Shown in pieces: positions 43,560-52,207 of a stretch of DNA of 64,000 bases. Source of the stretch: Desulfurococcus sp. (GTDB lineage Archaea > Thermoproteota > Thermoprotei_A > Sulfolobales > Desulfurococcaceae); NCBI GenBank assembly GCA_026626905.1, contig JAPNUX010000004.1:1-64000 (forward strand), given 5' to 3'. The translations under genes and the position numbers were made by a program. The notes under the pieces were generated by a model that worked only from the letters and a program-made list of their open reading frames with translations, did no database searches and was not told the DNA's origin. How positions within the stretch are numbered: position 1 is the stretch's first letter; each line of letters opens with the position of its first letter.

Positions 43560-44897
43560 GTGTCAAATACACTTAAGCTCCGTGGTAGCCTAGAGTTACT
43601 GAAGACCCTGCTTAGGAGGATTAGTGAAGGCGGGGATGTTAAGGAGTTAATGGAGGAGGCTAGAGTTCTCCTCAAGGAGTTATCACCTGCTGAAATCATA
43701 CTAGCTGAGCAGCAGCTTGTCGCTGAAGGTATTGATGTAAGAGAGATTATGAGGGTTTGCGACCTTCACCTCGAGCTTGTTAAAGACTACTTGAGGGGTG
43801 TTGAATTAAAAGACGTGCCGGAAGGGCATCCACTCGACTACCTGCTTAGAGAAAACGACTATATTATCGCTCAAGCCGAGCTACTAGGCCTCTACGCTGC
43901 ACAGTTGTTAAAGCTTGCTGGAGCCAGCAGCACGGATGCATTAAAGAAGACTCTCACAGAGCTCCAGGGGTTCCTGAGAGACTTGTACAGGAAGTCTAGG
44001 CTACACTACAGGAAGATCCAGATGCTCATATTCCCCTATATTGAGAGGAGGGGATTCGATGCTATACCTAGAGTACTATGGAATAAGGAGGATGGAGTTA
44101 TAAGAAAGATAAGGGAGCTTGTAGACCAGTTGAACAAGATTCTCGCCGAGGGGAGCATTGATTCAGGCATCATTGAGAAAATAGCCGGCGACTTAAACTG
44201 GATTGCAAGAGAACTAGTAGACATAGCGTTCCGCGAGGATAAAATACTATTCCCGACAACATGGATTCTCTTCAGTGAAGGCGAGTGGACTGTAGTACAC
44301 GAGATCGGGGAGGAGATAGGGTATATTGTTGAAGCTAGAGGCGAGTGGAAGCCTTCTGCGAAGCCAGTGTACCCTTATGAAGTAGAGGCTAATTTAACCC
44401 CTGAAATCCTCGAGAAGCTGCCTGCTAGCGTGAAGAGCATGGTTAAAGAAGTGAAGCCAGACTCATATAGGATTGAAAAGGATAGTGATTTAAAGCTAGA
44501 GACAGGCTTCCTCACAGAGGAGGAAGTTGAAGGAATCTTCAAGGCACTACCCCTCGAGGTGACATACGCTAACATTGATGATAGAATCAGATTCTACAGT
44601 AAGAGCATGTTGAGTAAGGGGTTTGTTAGAACTAAAACTATCATCGGGAGGCAGCTGTACTACTGTCATCCACCGAGGCTTGAAGCCCTAGTAAGACAGG
44701 TTGTTAAGCAGGTGAAGACAGGGGAGAAGCCTTATAGAGAATTCTGGACTAAGCAGGGTGATAGAATAATCAGAGTACTAATAACACCAGTAACAGGTAG
44801 AGATGGAAGAATCATCGGTGCACTCGAGGTAGTCGAGGATCTAACAGAGATCGTGAGGAATCCAGAGGAGGTATTAAAGAAGATAGTGGTGCTCTAG
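43560..44897 (+). CDS. DUF438/PAS domain sensor protein
   Basis: A 445-residue protein of the DUF438-hemerythrin-PAS family. A DUF438 N-terminal helical domain (LKTLLRRISEGGDVKELMEEARVLLKELSP) is followed by a hemerythrin-like four-helix part with His/Glu candidates (HPLDYLLRENDYI, LHYRKIQMLIFPYIERRG, DLNWIARELVDIAFREDKILFP), then a C-terminal PAS-like domain with FVRTKTIIGRQLYYCHPP and RVLITPVTGRDGRIIGALEVVEDL. The arrangement suggests sensing of oxygen, nitric oxide or metal by a di-iron site. The HTH gene starts two bases after the stop, so the two likely work together. Confidence 0.85.
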   Translation: MSNTLKLRGSLELLKTLLRRISEGGDVKELMEEARVLLKELSPAEIILAEQQLVAEGIDVREIMRVCDLHLELVKDYLRGVELKDVPEGHPLDYLLRENDYIIAQAELLGLYAAQLLKLAGASSTDALKKTLTELQGFLRDLYRKSRLHYRKIQMLIFPYIERRGFDAIPRVLWNKEDGVIRKIRELVDQLNKILAEGSIDSGIIEKIAGDLNWIARELVDIAFREDKILFPTTWILFSEGEWTVVHEIGEEIGYIVEARGEWKPSAKPVYPYEVEANLTPEILEKLPASVKSMVKEVKPDSYRIEKDSDLKLETGFLTEEEVEGIFKALPLEVTYANIDDRIRFYSKSMLSKGFVRTKTIIGRQLYYCHPPRLEALVRQVVKQVKTGEKPYREFWTKQGDRIIRVLITPVTGRDGRIIGALEVVEDLTEIVRNPEEVLKKIVVL

Positions 44898-44899
44898 CC

Positions 44900-45283
44900 T
44901 TGAAATCCATCTACGAGATAGCGTACAGGTATATAGTGCCGTACGTTAACAGGCGTATCGTAGAAATTCTACGCGAGAAGGGACTAGCAGAGACGGAGAT
45001 AGCTAGGAGGCTAGCCGTAACCCCTTCAGCTGTATCAAGATACATGTCCAGGGAGAGAGGAGGCCAGGTGGATTTAACAAGGTACAGGGATGTCGAGGAG
45101 AAGATCAAGAGTATTGCTGAGAGAGTAGCCAGCGGGCAACCAGTAATCGAAACTTACATGGAGGTAGCCAAGGTAACAGCATACATACTCTCGAGGAAAT
45201 ACGCTTGCAGCATCCACGTTAAACTAGACCCAGAAGTGAACCCAGCTCAATGCAATATATGCCCCCAGCTCTTCAACGTATAA
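44900..45283 (+). CDS. HTH regulator with C-terminal Cys cluster
   Basis: A 127-residue protein with a helix-turn-helix at about residues 30-52 (LAETEIARRLAVTPSAVSRYMS) and a C-terminal cluster YACSIHVKLDPEVNPAQCNICPQLF containing three cysteines (one Cys, then CxxC). It resembles the archaeal COG2522-type predicted regulators. The cysteines could hold a metal or Fe-S centre. TTG start two bases after the DUF438/PAS stop: an apparent sensor-regulator operon, whose target genes are unknown. Confidence 0.8.
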   Translation: MKSIYEIAYRYIVPYVNRRIVEILREKGLAETEIARRLAVTPSAVSRYMSRERGGQVDLTRYRDVEEKIKSIAERVASGQPVIETYMEVAKVTAYILSRKYACSIHVKLDPEVNPAQCNICPQLFNV

Positions 45284-45361
45284 CCGCTTTGCCGGCTAAA
45301 CTAGAGGAGTGCGAGCTAGAGAAAGCCTTCCAGCAGTTTATGTTGCAGTTCTCATGAAATA

Positions 45362-45805
45362 CTAGTATTGCAGCTTGAATGCTTTCTCTGCTTTTGCCTT
45401 AATATCGTTAACCTCCTGTATTGACTTGAATCTCAGTCTCTCTGCTAATGCTACTTCTCTCTCAACGAGTACTACTCCTTCAAGCGCTTTTGCACGGAAC
45501 CATGGTGGAGCATAGTCTACTATAATGGTATCTACAGGTATTCCTACCAGTGGCCCTAGAGTTCTAGATAACTCTTCTTCATATGCTTCCACCTCGCTGT
45601 ACGGTATCTTGTACCCTGTGAATACTGCTACATCTATATCACGGAAGACACTGTACTTTACGAAGCCGCCGAAGACTACTGCCAGCAGCACCTCCCTCCT
45701 CTCAAGTAGAGCTTTAGAGAGGACTTCAACAACCCTCTTCTTCTCCTCCAAGCTTAACTCGTAGAAAGTAAACTTCTCTACGTCTTCACGGATCCTTAGA
45801 GACAT
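45362..45805 (-). CDS. MNT nucleotidyltransferase, pair 2
   Basis: A 147-residue protein with the minimal nucleotidyltransferase core AVVFGGFVKYSVFRDIDVAVF: Gly-Gly in place of Gly-Ser, and the catalytic Asp-x-Asp. It matches the MntA partner of HepT. Its start lies inside the last 20 bases of the HepT gene, so translation is likely coupled. Expected role: antitoxin, possibly AMPylating HepT. Confidence 0.85.
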   Translation of the reverse strand: MSLRIREDVEKFTFYELSLEEKKRVVEVLSKALLERREVLLAVVFGGFVKYSVFRDIDVAVFTGYKIPYSEVEAYEEELSRTLGPLVGIPVDTIIVDYAPPWFRAKALEGVVLVEREVALAERLRFKSIQEVNDIKAKAEKAFKLQY

Positions 45806-46241
45806 ACTCTTCTACCTCACGGATGAATGATTCAACAGCTTTTATACCGCTACTCTTAGCTTCACTGTATATTCTAGCATCATCAATACCCCAGTATCTA
45901 TGAACAATCATATTTCTCAGTGAGGCTAGTAAACTCATACCTCTAGCTGTATTATAGCTTAGCACTCCTTTCTCAGCTAGCTTCACAAATACCTCTCTAT
46001 AGCTCTCAGCTTTCTCGTTGAAGCATTGTCTAAGTATTGCTATACCGAGGTCGGCTGCAGCTTCAACTATAAGTATAATAGAGTATCTAGCTGTAAACCT
46101 CCTACTTTTATCACGCATAAAGCTCTCCATATCTAATGCCACGCTACTTCTAATTTCACTTAAACCCTCCTCAATCTCCCTGATAGTCTTCTCAACAAAC
46201 TCTCTATCTACTCCCGTCACATACAACACCTTATCCAGCAT
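45786..46241 (-). CDS. HepT-type HEPN toxin, pair 2
   Basis: A 151-residue helical DUF86/HepT-like protein. The RNase motif R-x4-H-x-Y is present as RNMIVHRYWGID (near residues 107-118), followed by the usual Asp. In other systems this HEPN class cleaves RNA (for example tRNA) when not silenced by its MntA partner. This is the only HEPN of the three pairs in which I see the catalytic motif clearly. Confidence 0.88.
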   Translation of the reverse strand: MLDKVLYVTGVDREFVEKTIREIEEGLSEIRSSVALDMESFMRDKSRRFTARYSIILIVEAAADLGIAILRQCFNEKAESYREVFVKLAEKGVLSYNTARGMSLLASLRNMIVHRYWGIDDARIYSEAKSSGIKAVESFIREVEEYVSKDP

Positions 46242-46330
46242 GACCTCTTAGTATGAAGTCTCCCTGCTCTTTAAGATTAAGCTAAGCAGTAAACTCCTCT
46301 AGCTTAGAGAACCATAGCAGAATGAGGTAA

Positions 46331-46540
46331 AAGGATTTCCACTACTGGACTCCCTACTTAAAGGCTACTCCGGAATTCGTGGCTGCATCCCCAGATTACT
46401 GGAAACCAGTCTCACCTACCATCATTATATCCGTTATACTATTAATCGTAGTGTTCACTAAGAAAAAGGTGGATATTAAAGCTGCATTTAAGAGAGGCTT
46501 TCCAGCATCAATTGTTTTACTGGGTTGCTGGAAACTCTAG
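46331..46540 (+). pseudogene. Relic of a third ABC/surface-protein cassette
   Basis: A 69-codon open stretch without a start encodes YWTPYLKAT..., a membrane helix (TIIISVILLIVVFTKKK) and then VDIKAAFKRGFPASIVLL. It matches the junction of the cassette 1 surface-protein C-terminus and the permease N-terminus. At DNA level, ttaagagaggcttt and cagcatca are shared with 41441-41465. The stop codon separating the two genes in cassette 1 has been lost, so both remnants read as one frame to TAG 46540. Confidence 0.7.
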
Positions 46541-46543
46541 GAT

Positions 46544-46615
46544 TCTACTGTAAGGGAAAGGGTTCCCCCAGGTGAAGTAGTAGAGGTAGCTAGAGTTGAG
46601 AAGCTAGTTAACTAG
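46544..46615 (+). pseudogene. Possible NfeD-like C-terminal relic
   Basis: A short open stretch reading RVPPGEVVEVARVEKLVN resembles the closing strands of NfeD-type OB domains (GxxVxVxxVxG). It is too short to be certain, is in another frame from the preceding relic, and has no start. Confidence 0.25.
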
Positions 46616-46667
46616 TGTAAGCTATATTAGGTCTTCCAGATATTCATATCCAGCTGGTGTCTAAGAG

Positions 46668-47186
46668 ATGGCTAGAAGAATCCTCTTCTTGATTGGACCT
46701 GAATACGAGGATATAGAGCTACTATACCCGCTTTACCGCCTGCAGGAGGAGGGCTACGAGACTGTTATAGCTGCACCAACCCGTGGTTCTATTAAAGGTA
46801 AAGTAGGCTATAGCGTGGAGTCTAATAAGACTTTTGATGAGGTGGACCCCGCTGAGTATGACGCGCTGGTTCTACCAGGCGGCCGGGGCCCGGAGAGAAT
46901 AAGGAATTATGAGAGTGTTAAGAGGATTGTAAGATACTTTATCCAGGAGAATAAGCCTGTAGCAGCTATATGCCATGGCCCGCAAGTCTTGATTAGTGCT
47001 GGAGTATTGAAGGGTAGAAGGCTGACTAGTACTCCAAGCGTGAAAGACGATGTAGTGAATGCTGGAGGAGAATGGATTGATCAACCAGTTGTAGTAGACG
47101 GGAATCTTGTGACAGCTAGGATACCAGCGGATATACCGGCATGGATGAGAGAGTTCACGAGGATTCTCAAGGCGGGTGAAAAATAA
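46668..47186 (+). CDS. pfpI: PfpI/DJ-1 family protein (archaeal deglycase/protease-like)
   Basis: A 172-residue DJ-1/PfpI protein: ILFLIGPEYEDIELLYPLYRLQEEGYE with the active-site Glu region, VLPGGRGPE, and AAICHGPQVLISAG with the nucleophilic Cys in the elbow followed by His. C-terminal DGNLVTARIPADIPAWM is typical. Members have been described as intracellular proteases and as glyoxalase/deglycases. It looks intact, in contrast to the relics just upstream. Confidence 0.93.
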   Translation: MARRILFLIGPEYEDIELLYPLYRLQEEGYETVIAAPTRGSIKGKVGYSVESNKTFDEVDPAEYDALVLPGGRGPERIRNYESVKRIVRYFIQENKPVAAICHGPQVLISAGVLKGRRLTSTPSVKDDVVNAGGEWIDQPVVVDGNLVTARIPADIPAWMREFTRILKAGEK

Positions 47187-47218
47187 CTGGATATTAGTCT
47201 AGCTAGACCACTATAGAC

Positions 47219-48121
47219 TTATTTTTCTCCTGCTACCTCTAGAAGGAACCTGTATACAGTCCCCCAGATACGGTTATCGCTTCTCAGCTTATTCTCAAAA
47301 TTGTTTACATGAGCCCACGTAGTGAACGCTGCCTCAGTCTCCTCGCTCCAAGCCCCGGTGACCTCGCCTTTATAGTAGCCTAGCTTCTTGAGAGCTGCCT
47401 GAATTCTTCTTACAGCCTCAATGTCGCTCTTAGAGACTGTATCCTCCGGCTTCTCTCTCGAGAGGAGTACTAGCTCCCATATCCTGAATATCCTCTTCAA
47501 CTCCTGCACGGGCTCCGGGTGGTCGTCTACTCTAATGTCAACGTATCTATCCGTGTAGCCTCCGTAACCGCCGTTCTCTCTGACAACTAGTATTGCAGCA
47601 GACTGCTTACCCCTCCTGTCACCACCAGCCTTCTCTCCTGCTTCTAGTGCAGCTATAAGCTTGTCTACGAGTTCTCCACTAGTGTTCTCGAAGGCTCTAG
47701 CCATCTCCTCTAGAACCTGGGGTCCAGCTAGAATATTCCCTTGAACACTATAGCCATCGCCTATTATGTGGCCAGCGAACTCGTAGCACTTGCTGCCAGT
47801 GAAGGCTGCAGCCTCACCACGAGAGTCAACTATCCCCACCTGCCTCATCTCTCTCAACGGGTCATCGCTGACTAGCATCTCGAGCACGTGGCGGGCACTA
47901 TAGCCTCTAGCTAGGAGCTCTAGTCCCCGCGGACCATATGAGACGTTAGCGTATGCTTGTGTTGCTATAGCACCAGTTCTAGCTTTAGCCCAGGGTACAA
48001 CAACTCCGACAGCAATGAACTTTGAGGCTACAGCTACACCTAGATCCCCTGTGCTAGGATCGTATGCGACAATACTATAGGTTGACGTGTAGACTGGGCT
48101 ACGGGACTGCAAGACATGCAC
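47219..48121 (-). CDS. DUF1028 family Ntn-hydrolase-like protein with C-terminal PG-binding-like domain
   Basis: A 300-residue protein. Residues 12-215 match DUF1028: TYSIVAYDPSTGDLGVAVASKF, IATQAYANVSYGPRGLELLARG, YSVQGNILAGPQVLEEMARAF, DRRGKQSAAILVV and YVDIRVDDHPEPVQELKRI. The C-terminal 70 residues (IQAALKKLGYYKGEVTGAWSEETEAAFTTWAHVNN) form a peptidoglycan-binding-like domain, as in many DUF1028 proteins. Function is unknown. Convergent with pfpI. Confidence 0.9.
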   Translation of the reverse strand: MHVLQSRSPVYTSTYSIVAYDPSTGDLGVAVASKFIAVGVVVPWAKARTGAIATQAYANVSYGPRGLELLARGYSARHVLEMLVSDDPLREMRQVGIVDSRGEAAAFTGSKCYEFAGHIIGDGYSVQGNILAGPQVLEEMARAFENTSGELVDKLIAALEAGEKAGGDRRGKQSAAILVVRENGGYGGYTDRYVDIRVDDHPEPVQELKRIFRIWELVLLSREKPEDTVSKSDIEAVRRIQAALKKLGYYKGEVTGAWSEETEAAFTTWAHVNNFENKLRSDNRIWGTVYRFLLEVAGEK

Positions 48122-48275
48122 CTAGTAGAGTAAATACTCTAAGCCTTTGATTTAAGCGTGACGTGAAGGCTTAAGCCTGTAAATCACCCCGGCTACTCCA
48201 CGGGTTAGTACTCGCGGGTGAAGAATCCAGCTACAGGCTTATAAGTCCTCGAGTCGTTTTAACGCTCAGGGCTAG

Positions 48276-48512
48276 ATGCTTATGCTTGATAGTAACGCTT
48301 TCGGTGTATGGAGTTTTATTGCTAAGAGGGCTTTCAAAGCTGTCTTCGAGAGGGCTTCAAGCGAGGAGGCCGCTGAGTCTATCAGCAGAAGCTTAAGAGA
48401 GCGTGAAGTAGCCTTATACATCCACATACCCTTCTGTACTGGCACATGTCTTTTCTGCCCGTATGTCAGGTACCCTATAGCTAGGAGTGAAGTAGAGAGG
48501 GTTCTATCTTAG
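48276..48512 (+). pseudogene. Truncated radical SAM (HemN/HemW-like) gene
   Basis: A 78-codon frame ends VALYIHIPFCTGTCLFCPYVRYPIARSEVERVLS. The CxxxCxxC cluster and YIHIPFC lead are those of coproporphyrinogen oxidase-like radical SAM enzymes, which are normally 380-450 residues. The gene stops at the 24-nt direct repeat, whose TAG (48510-48512) supplies the stop. A TATA-like ggcttataagt lies about 40 bases upstream of ATG 48276. The remainder of the gene is not in the window. Confidence 0.75.
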
Positions 48513-48530
48513 TTTTGCTTGTTTTGAACT
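48507..48530 (+). repeat. 24-nt direct repeat, copy 2
   Basis: Perfect match to 40001-40024, same orientation. It forms the junction at which the radical SAM gene is cut. Confidence 0.9.
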
Positions 48531-48647
48531 GGTTCCCACCTGGGTTTTTCAACTAGTCTTCTGTATGCTTGAATAGTTTTAAACTTTTCTTCAATGAGAG
48601 TGTTGTTAGCATTCTATGGGCTCGTGGAAAATCCTCCCGTTGAATGC

Positions 48648-48708
48648 TAGCCGAAAAACTTATAAACTCATCTTCAATGAGTAGAAGCAATCAAGAAAAG
48701 ACTGAAAG
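48648..48708 (+). CRISPR. Leader plus single CRISPR-like repeat
   Basis: On the plus strand the leader at 48648-48669 (containing CCGAAAAACTTATAAACTC) matches the 37.7-kb leader at 20 of 22 bases. Fourteen bases later comes a 25-base repeat (48684-48708) starting GAAGCAATCAA and ending AAAAGACTGAAAG. No second repeat follows, so this is a single-repeat unit. Antisense to it, the repeat encodes the last residues of the restriction-modification protein. Confidence 0.45.
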
Positions 48709-51700
48709 GAAAGGACACTAGGTCTAGTGATTTTTCTAGTGCTTCTCTACTATTATGCTTCTCCACGTACTCGTCGAGTATTCTAACAATCTCCTTGAAC
48801 TCAGAGTATTTATCGTATATGTGCTTTAATGCACTGGCTTGATTTGAGTATCCTCTAGCTTCTATCCTCCGGCTTAACTCTCTACTCAACTCTGCAATTC
48901 TCATTCTTGTATCCTTATTCACGCTACTCCAGCTTAAGCCGCTTAAAGCTACTGCTAGAAGAGGCCTTGCGAACTGAGTGCGTATGAAGCTTCTTCCCTC
49001 GGTGATAGCTTTGTATGCTAGGTAGTTGAGTACAGCTGCATAGTAGTATGCTTTATCTTCCTCCCTGCACTCTATGGATGCTACAGTAGAGTGTAGAACG
49101 AGATTCCTGCTGGCTGGCTTGACTACAAGTGACGTGAATACTCTACTAGCTCTGTATACAACGTAGTATGATTCAGGCTTCATTAACTCTAGTCTGCCTG
49201 GGTGAGCTATCTCCTCGAGGAGTCTTCTTATCTTCTCTTCATCCTCAAGCTTAATGCTATGCTTATTGTACTCTAAAGCATGATGCAGGAATTCTCTGAG
49301 TGGTTGAAGCCCGCCTTCAGAGAGTAGTACTGGTAGTGTTCTAGCTAGTTTAAACGGGTTTACCTCACTCATGTAGATAAGCTCGTAGACGCCTACCCTG
49401 TAGTTCTCCAGCCAGAATCTAGGTACACGCAGCTTTGATGTTGTCCCGTAGAGCTTGAACTCGAAGCCGCCTCCCGCGTACCTGTGCTCGCTGAGAACTA
49501 GGCCAGCGTAGGATCTACCCTTCCTGGCTTCTTTAAGCTCTCCTCCGAGAAGCCCTCTAATATACAAGCCCATTGGGATAACTTTCTCCACGCTGAGCGC
49601 TCTTGCAAGCTCCCCGCTACTCGTAGTAAAGTATAACAGGGGGGTTGACACGTAATCCTCGTATCTTATATTAAGCTTCTGGATTTCAAGTATATCTGGT
49701 TTTAGAGTTAGACTCTTAGTATAATTCTCTCTGTACCTGCTTGAGAGCCTGACTACGAGGAGCTCAGGCTCCTTCTTCAAACCTTTTTTAGCTATGACTA
49801 GCGCGGGATATATACCGTGCTGGAAGGCATCGTAGTCTACATCCACGAGCTTTAACTCGCCGTTAAAATCCTTTAGAACCGCGTATGCTGCTAGTATGCC
49901 GGCTCGCATTGAAGCCTTATGGTAGAATACCTGCTCTCTATTCATTACAAAGCCTACTCCTTCATCCACTGTGTTAACAGCCATCGCGAGAGCTACAGTA
50001 GCTACATCTGAGCCGTTGAGTATAGAAGTAATATTTTTCTTCTCGAGCTTCAAGCGCTTCTCTAATAGCTCCCCGAGGTATCTTCTAAGCTCTACCGCGT
50101 AAGAAGCTTTAAACTCTGTTAGCTTTATCCAGGGAGGATTAGTTAATATCAAGTCAACCCTGAGGTTTAGTAGGGCTAGCGGCACATACACTGAGGCTAT
50201 TACTAAACCCCATTCACCACTCTCCTTGTACTTAGCGATGAGTTCTGCAAGCCTTAAGGCTAGAGGAGGCTTTAACTCTCTAGCATGCCTGAGAAAGCTA
50301 TCCATTATAAGCCTGCTCAACTCTAAGGTGTTCTTCGAGTACTCACTAATATATTCTACTAGCTCTCGATCTATTACTTCTGCAAGATAGCTTCTAGCCT
50401 CGCTTTCACTCCACGCTAGACACTGGTTTCGAGTACACGAGTCGTAAGCTCTATAGAGAGCTAGTGTTAAAGCCTTCTCAATCCAGCTGAACGCTTCTAG
50501 GAGAGCTCTACTAGCTCCTTTAAGCCTTGGCGCTAAGTTAAAGTTTACTAGGATAGCAAGGTACTTCCAGGCGCTATCGAATAACGACTCTACCTCTGGA
50601 ACCCACATGCCTGGAGCTGGCGGCGTTGGAAGCTCTCTACGCTTAGCGAAGCTTAAGAAGACGTCTGCATGGTATACTCGGGGAGGCTGGTCAGGCGTCC
50701 TGCCTGCTACTCTCGAGTACGCTATTATAAGCTCGGCTCTAGCTATAGATACTGCTAGCGGGTTTACATCAAAGCCTACTAGGCTCTTATATGCTTCCTC
50801 CGGGCTCTCACCCTCCATGATCTTCTTGTAGAAGGCTTTCACAAGGAATGTTCCAGATCCGCAGAAGGGGTCTAAGACTAGTTTACCCTTCAAGTTGAAC
50901 TCGTTTAACATGTACTCGACTATCCATAGCGGTGTATAGTACTCGCCTATCTTCCTGCGTACCTCAGGCTCAACTAGAAGCTCGTAGAGGGATCTAAAGA
51001 CGTCTTCAACCTCCCCTATACTACTATGCTCCCAGTCTATGAGGCTAGCTTTAAAGACTATGCCTGCAGCTACCTCTCCAAGCTTCTCCCGTAGCCTGGG
51101 GGGCATTGACTCATCACTGTATACCACCCTCCACCAGTTAAGGTATGGTAGTGCTACATCCACGCCTAGCAGGATGCCACTACAGACATCTACAGGATCC
51201 CCCTTTACTCCAAGAGTCTTTGAGAGGCTAGCGTGGACTATCATATGCATTAGTGTATGCTTAATAAACATGTCTTCAAGAAACTCCTCTGAGGCTCTAC
51301 CGTAAAGCACCTCTAGGATTTTCCTGTAGGCTTCATAAAGGGGTTTAACCGCGGGATTCTCTCTTACATTCTCGAAGACTTCCTTCAAGGTGCTTACAGC
51401 CTCATCTATATTCCTAGTAAAGAACCTGCCTACAACTTCAGGTCTAGCTGGAAGCTTAACTCCCCCTAGAATACTAGGTAGAATCTGTGTTCTCAGAATC
51501 TCTACCGCGCTCGCTAATTCTACGTCTTTAGCAATAGATTTCAGCTCAAGCGCGCTATCCCTGCGTTCAACCCTATAAATCCTCCATAAATCGTAGTTAG
51601 TGATGACAACGTACTCCACGGTTACTGTCTCAGGGCATTGAAGATACTCCTCGAGAAGCTTGTAGTAAGCTTCATCAAATTCACCTGGCTGAGACTTAAT

Positions 51701-51940
51701 TTCCACGATTAGCTTGCCGTGGAATACCATGTCAACAATCTTCCTACCTCTACACACGTAAACCTCGAATTGCACCATTCCGCGGAGGAGTTCTTTAAGA
51801 GTGTTCCCAGCGAGATTAGCAAGAGGTGTGTGAGTGATTTTAACGATATCACTGGCAAGGTATACGAGGAGGTCTTGCAGGATCCTCCTTACCTCCTCAT
51901 GCTTACGCTCTCTCATAAGACTCATTGAAGTACACCGCAA
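48674..51940 (-). CDS. Type IIG restriction-modification enzyme (fused nuclease and N6-adenine methyltransferase)
   Basis: A 1088-residue protein. The N-terminal domain carries a PD-(D/E)xK site: Asp70 (IVDMVF) and Glu80-x-Lys82 (LIVEIKS). The methyltransferase core has motif I VLDPFCGSGTFLVKAFY, FDVNPLAVSIARAEL and motif IV LTNPPW. The C-terminal ~400 residues would be the target-recognition domain. Nuclease, methylase and specificity in one chain is the type IIG arrangement. Predicted role: defence by cutting unmodified DNA. The last residues (PFSLFLIAS..) are encoded by a dispersed repeat in antisense, so the original C-terminus may be altered. Alternative starts are Met6 and Met9. Confidence 0.88.
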   Translation of the reverse strand: MRCTSMSLMRERKHEEVRRILQDLLVYLASDIVKITHTPLANLAGNTLKELLRGMVQFEVYVCRGRKIVDMVFHGKLIVEIKSQPGEFDEAYYKLLEEYLQCPETVTVEYVVITNYDLWRIYRVERRDSALELKSIAKDVELASAVEILRTQILPSILGGVKLPARPEVVGRFFTRNIDEAVSTLKEVFENVRENPAVKPLYEAYRKILEVLYGRASEEFLEDMFIKHTLMHMIVHASLSKTLGVKGDPVDVCSGILLGVDVALPYLNWWRVVYSDESMPPRLREKLGEVAAGIVFKASLIDWEHSSIGEVEDVFRSLYELLVEPEVRRKIGEYYTPLWIVEYMLNEFNLKGKLVLDPFCGSGTFLVKAFYKKIMEGESPEEAYKSLVGFDVNPLAVSIARAELIIAYSRVAGRTPDQPPRVYHADVFLSFAKRRELPTPPAPGMWVPEVESLFDSAWKYLAILVNFNLAPRLKGASRALLEAFSWIEKALTLALYRAYDSCTRNQCLAWSESEARSYLAEVIDRELVEYISEYSKNTLELSRLIMDSFLRHARELKPPLALRLAELIAKYKESGEWGLVIASVYVPLALLNLRVDLILTNPPWIKLTEFKASYAVELRRYLGELLEKRLKLEKKNITSILNGSDVATVALAMAVNTVDEGVGFVMNREQVFYHKASMRAGILAAYAVLKDFNGELKLVDVDYDAFQHGIYPALVIAKKGLKKEPELLVVRLSSRYRENYTKSLTLKPDILEIQKLNIRYEDYVSTPLLYFTTSSGELARALSVEKVIPMGLYIRGLLGGELKEARKGRSYAGLVLSEHRYAGGGFEFKLYGTTSKLRVPRFWLENYRVGVYELIYMSEVNPFKLARTLPVLLSEGGLQPLREFLHHALEYNKHSIKLEDEEKIRRLLEEIAHPGRLELMKPESYYVVYRASRVFTSLVVKPASRNLVLHSTVASIECREEDKAYYYAAVLNYLAYKAITEGRSFIRTQFARPLLAVALSGLSWSSVNKDTRMRIAELSRELSRRIEARGYSNQASALKHIYDKYSEFKEIVRILDEYVEKHNSREALEKSLDLVSFPFSLFLIASTH

Positions 51941-52207
51941 GCTCTAACTTAAAGAGAAGTATCCTCTAAATCTAAACGAATCTTCATCTCGAAGTATTTA
52001 AGCACTACTAGGAGTCCACCATAGGTAAAGCCTTCTTCGAGAACCTCTACCTGTAACTCCCTCCTTTGATTACAGGTATAGGAGAAGTTTTGAGAACACT
52101 CCACGGGGAAAAACCCGTGAAGCACGACTTCTATACTTTTACTTTTACCGGTTAAAAATATTTATATTATCTTACCAGAAGAATAACTATATGGAGGATG
52201 GTATCTC
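51941..52207. other. Promoter region between R-M gene and DUF996 relic
   Basis: AT-rich divergent region. TATA-like elements occur near 51990 (minus-strand reading, for the R-M gene) and 52150-52165 (gttaaaaatatttatat, for the DUF996 gene). No other gene seen. Confidence 0.4.
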
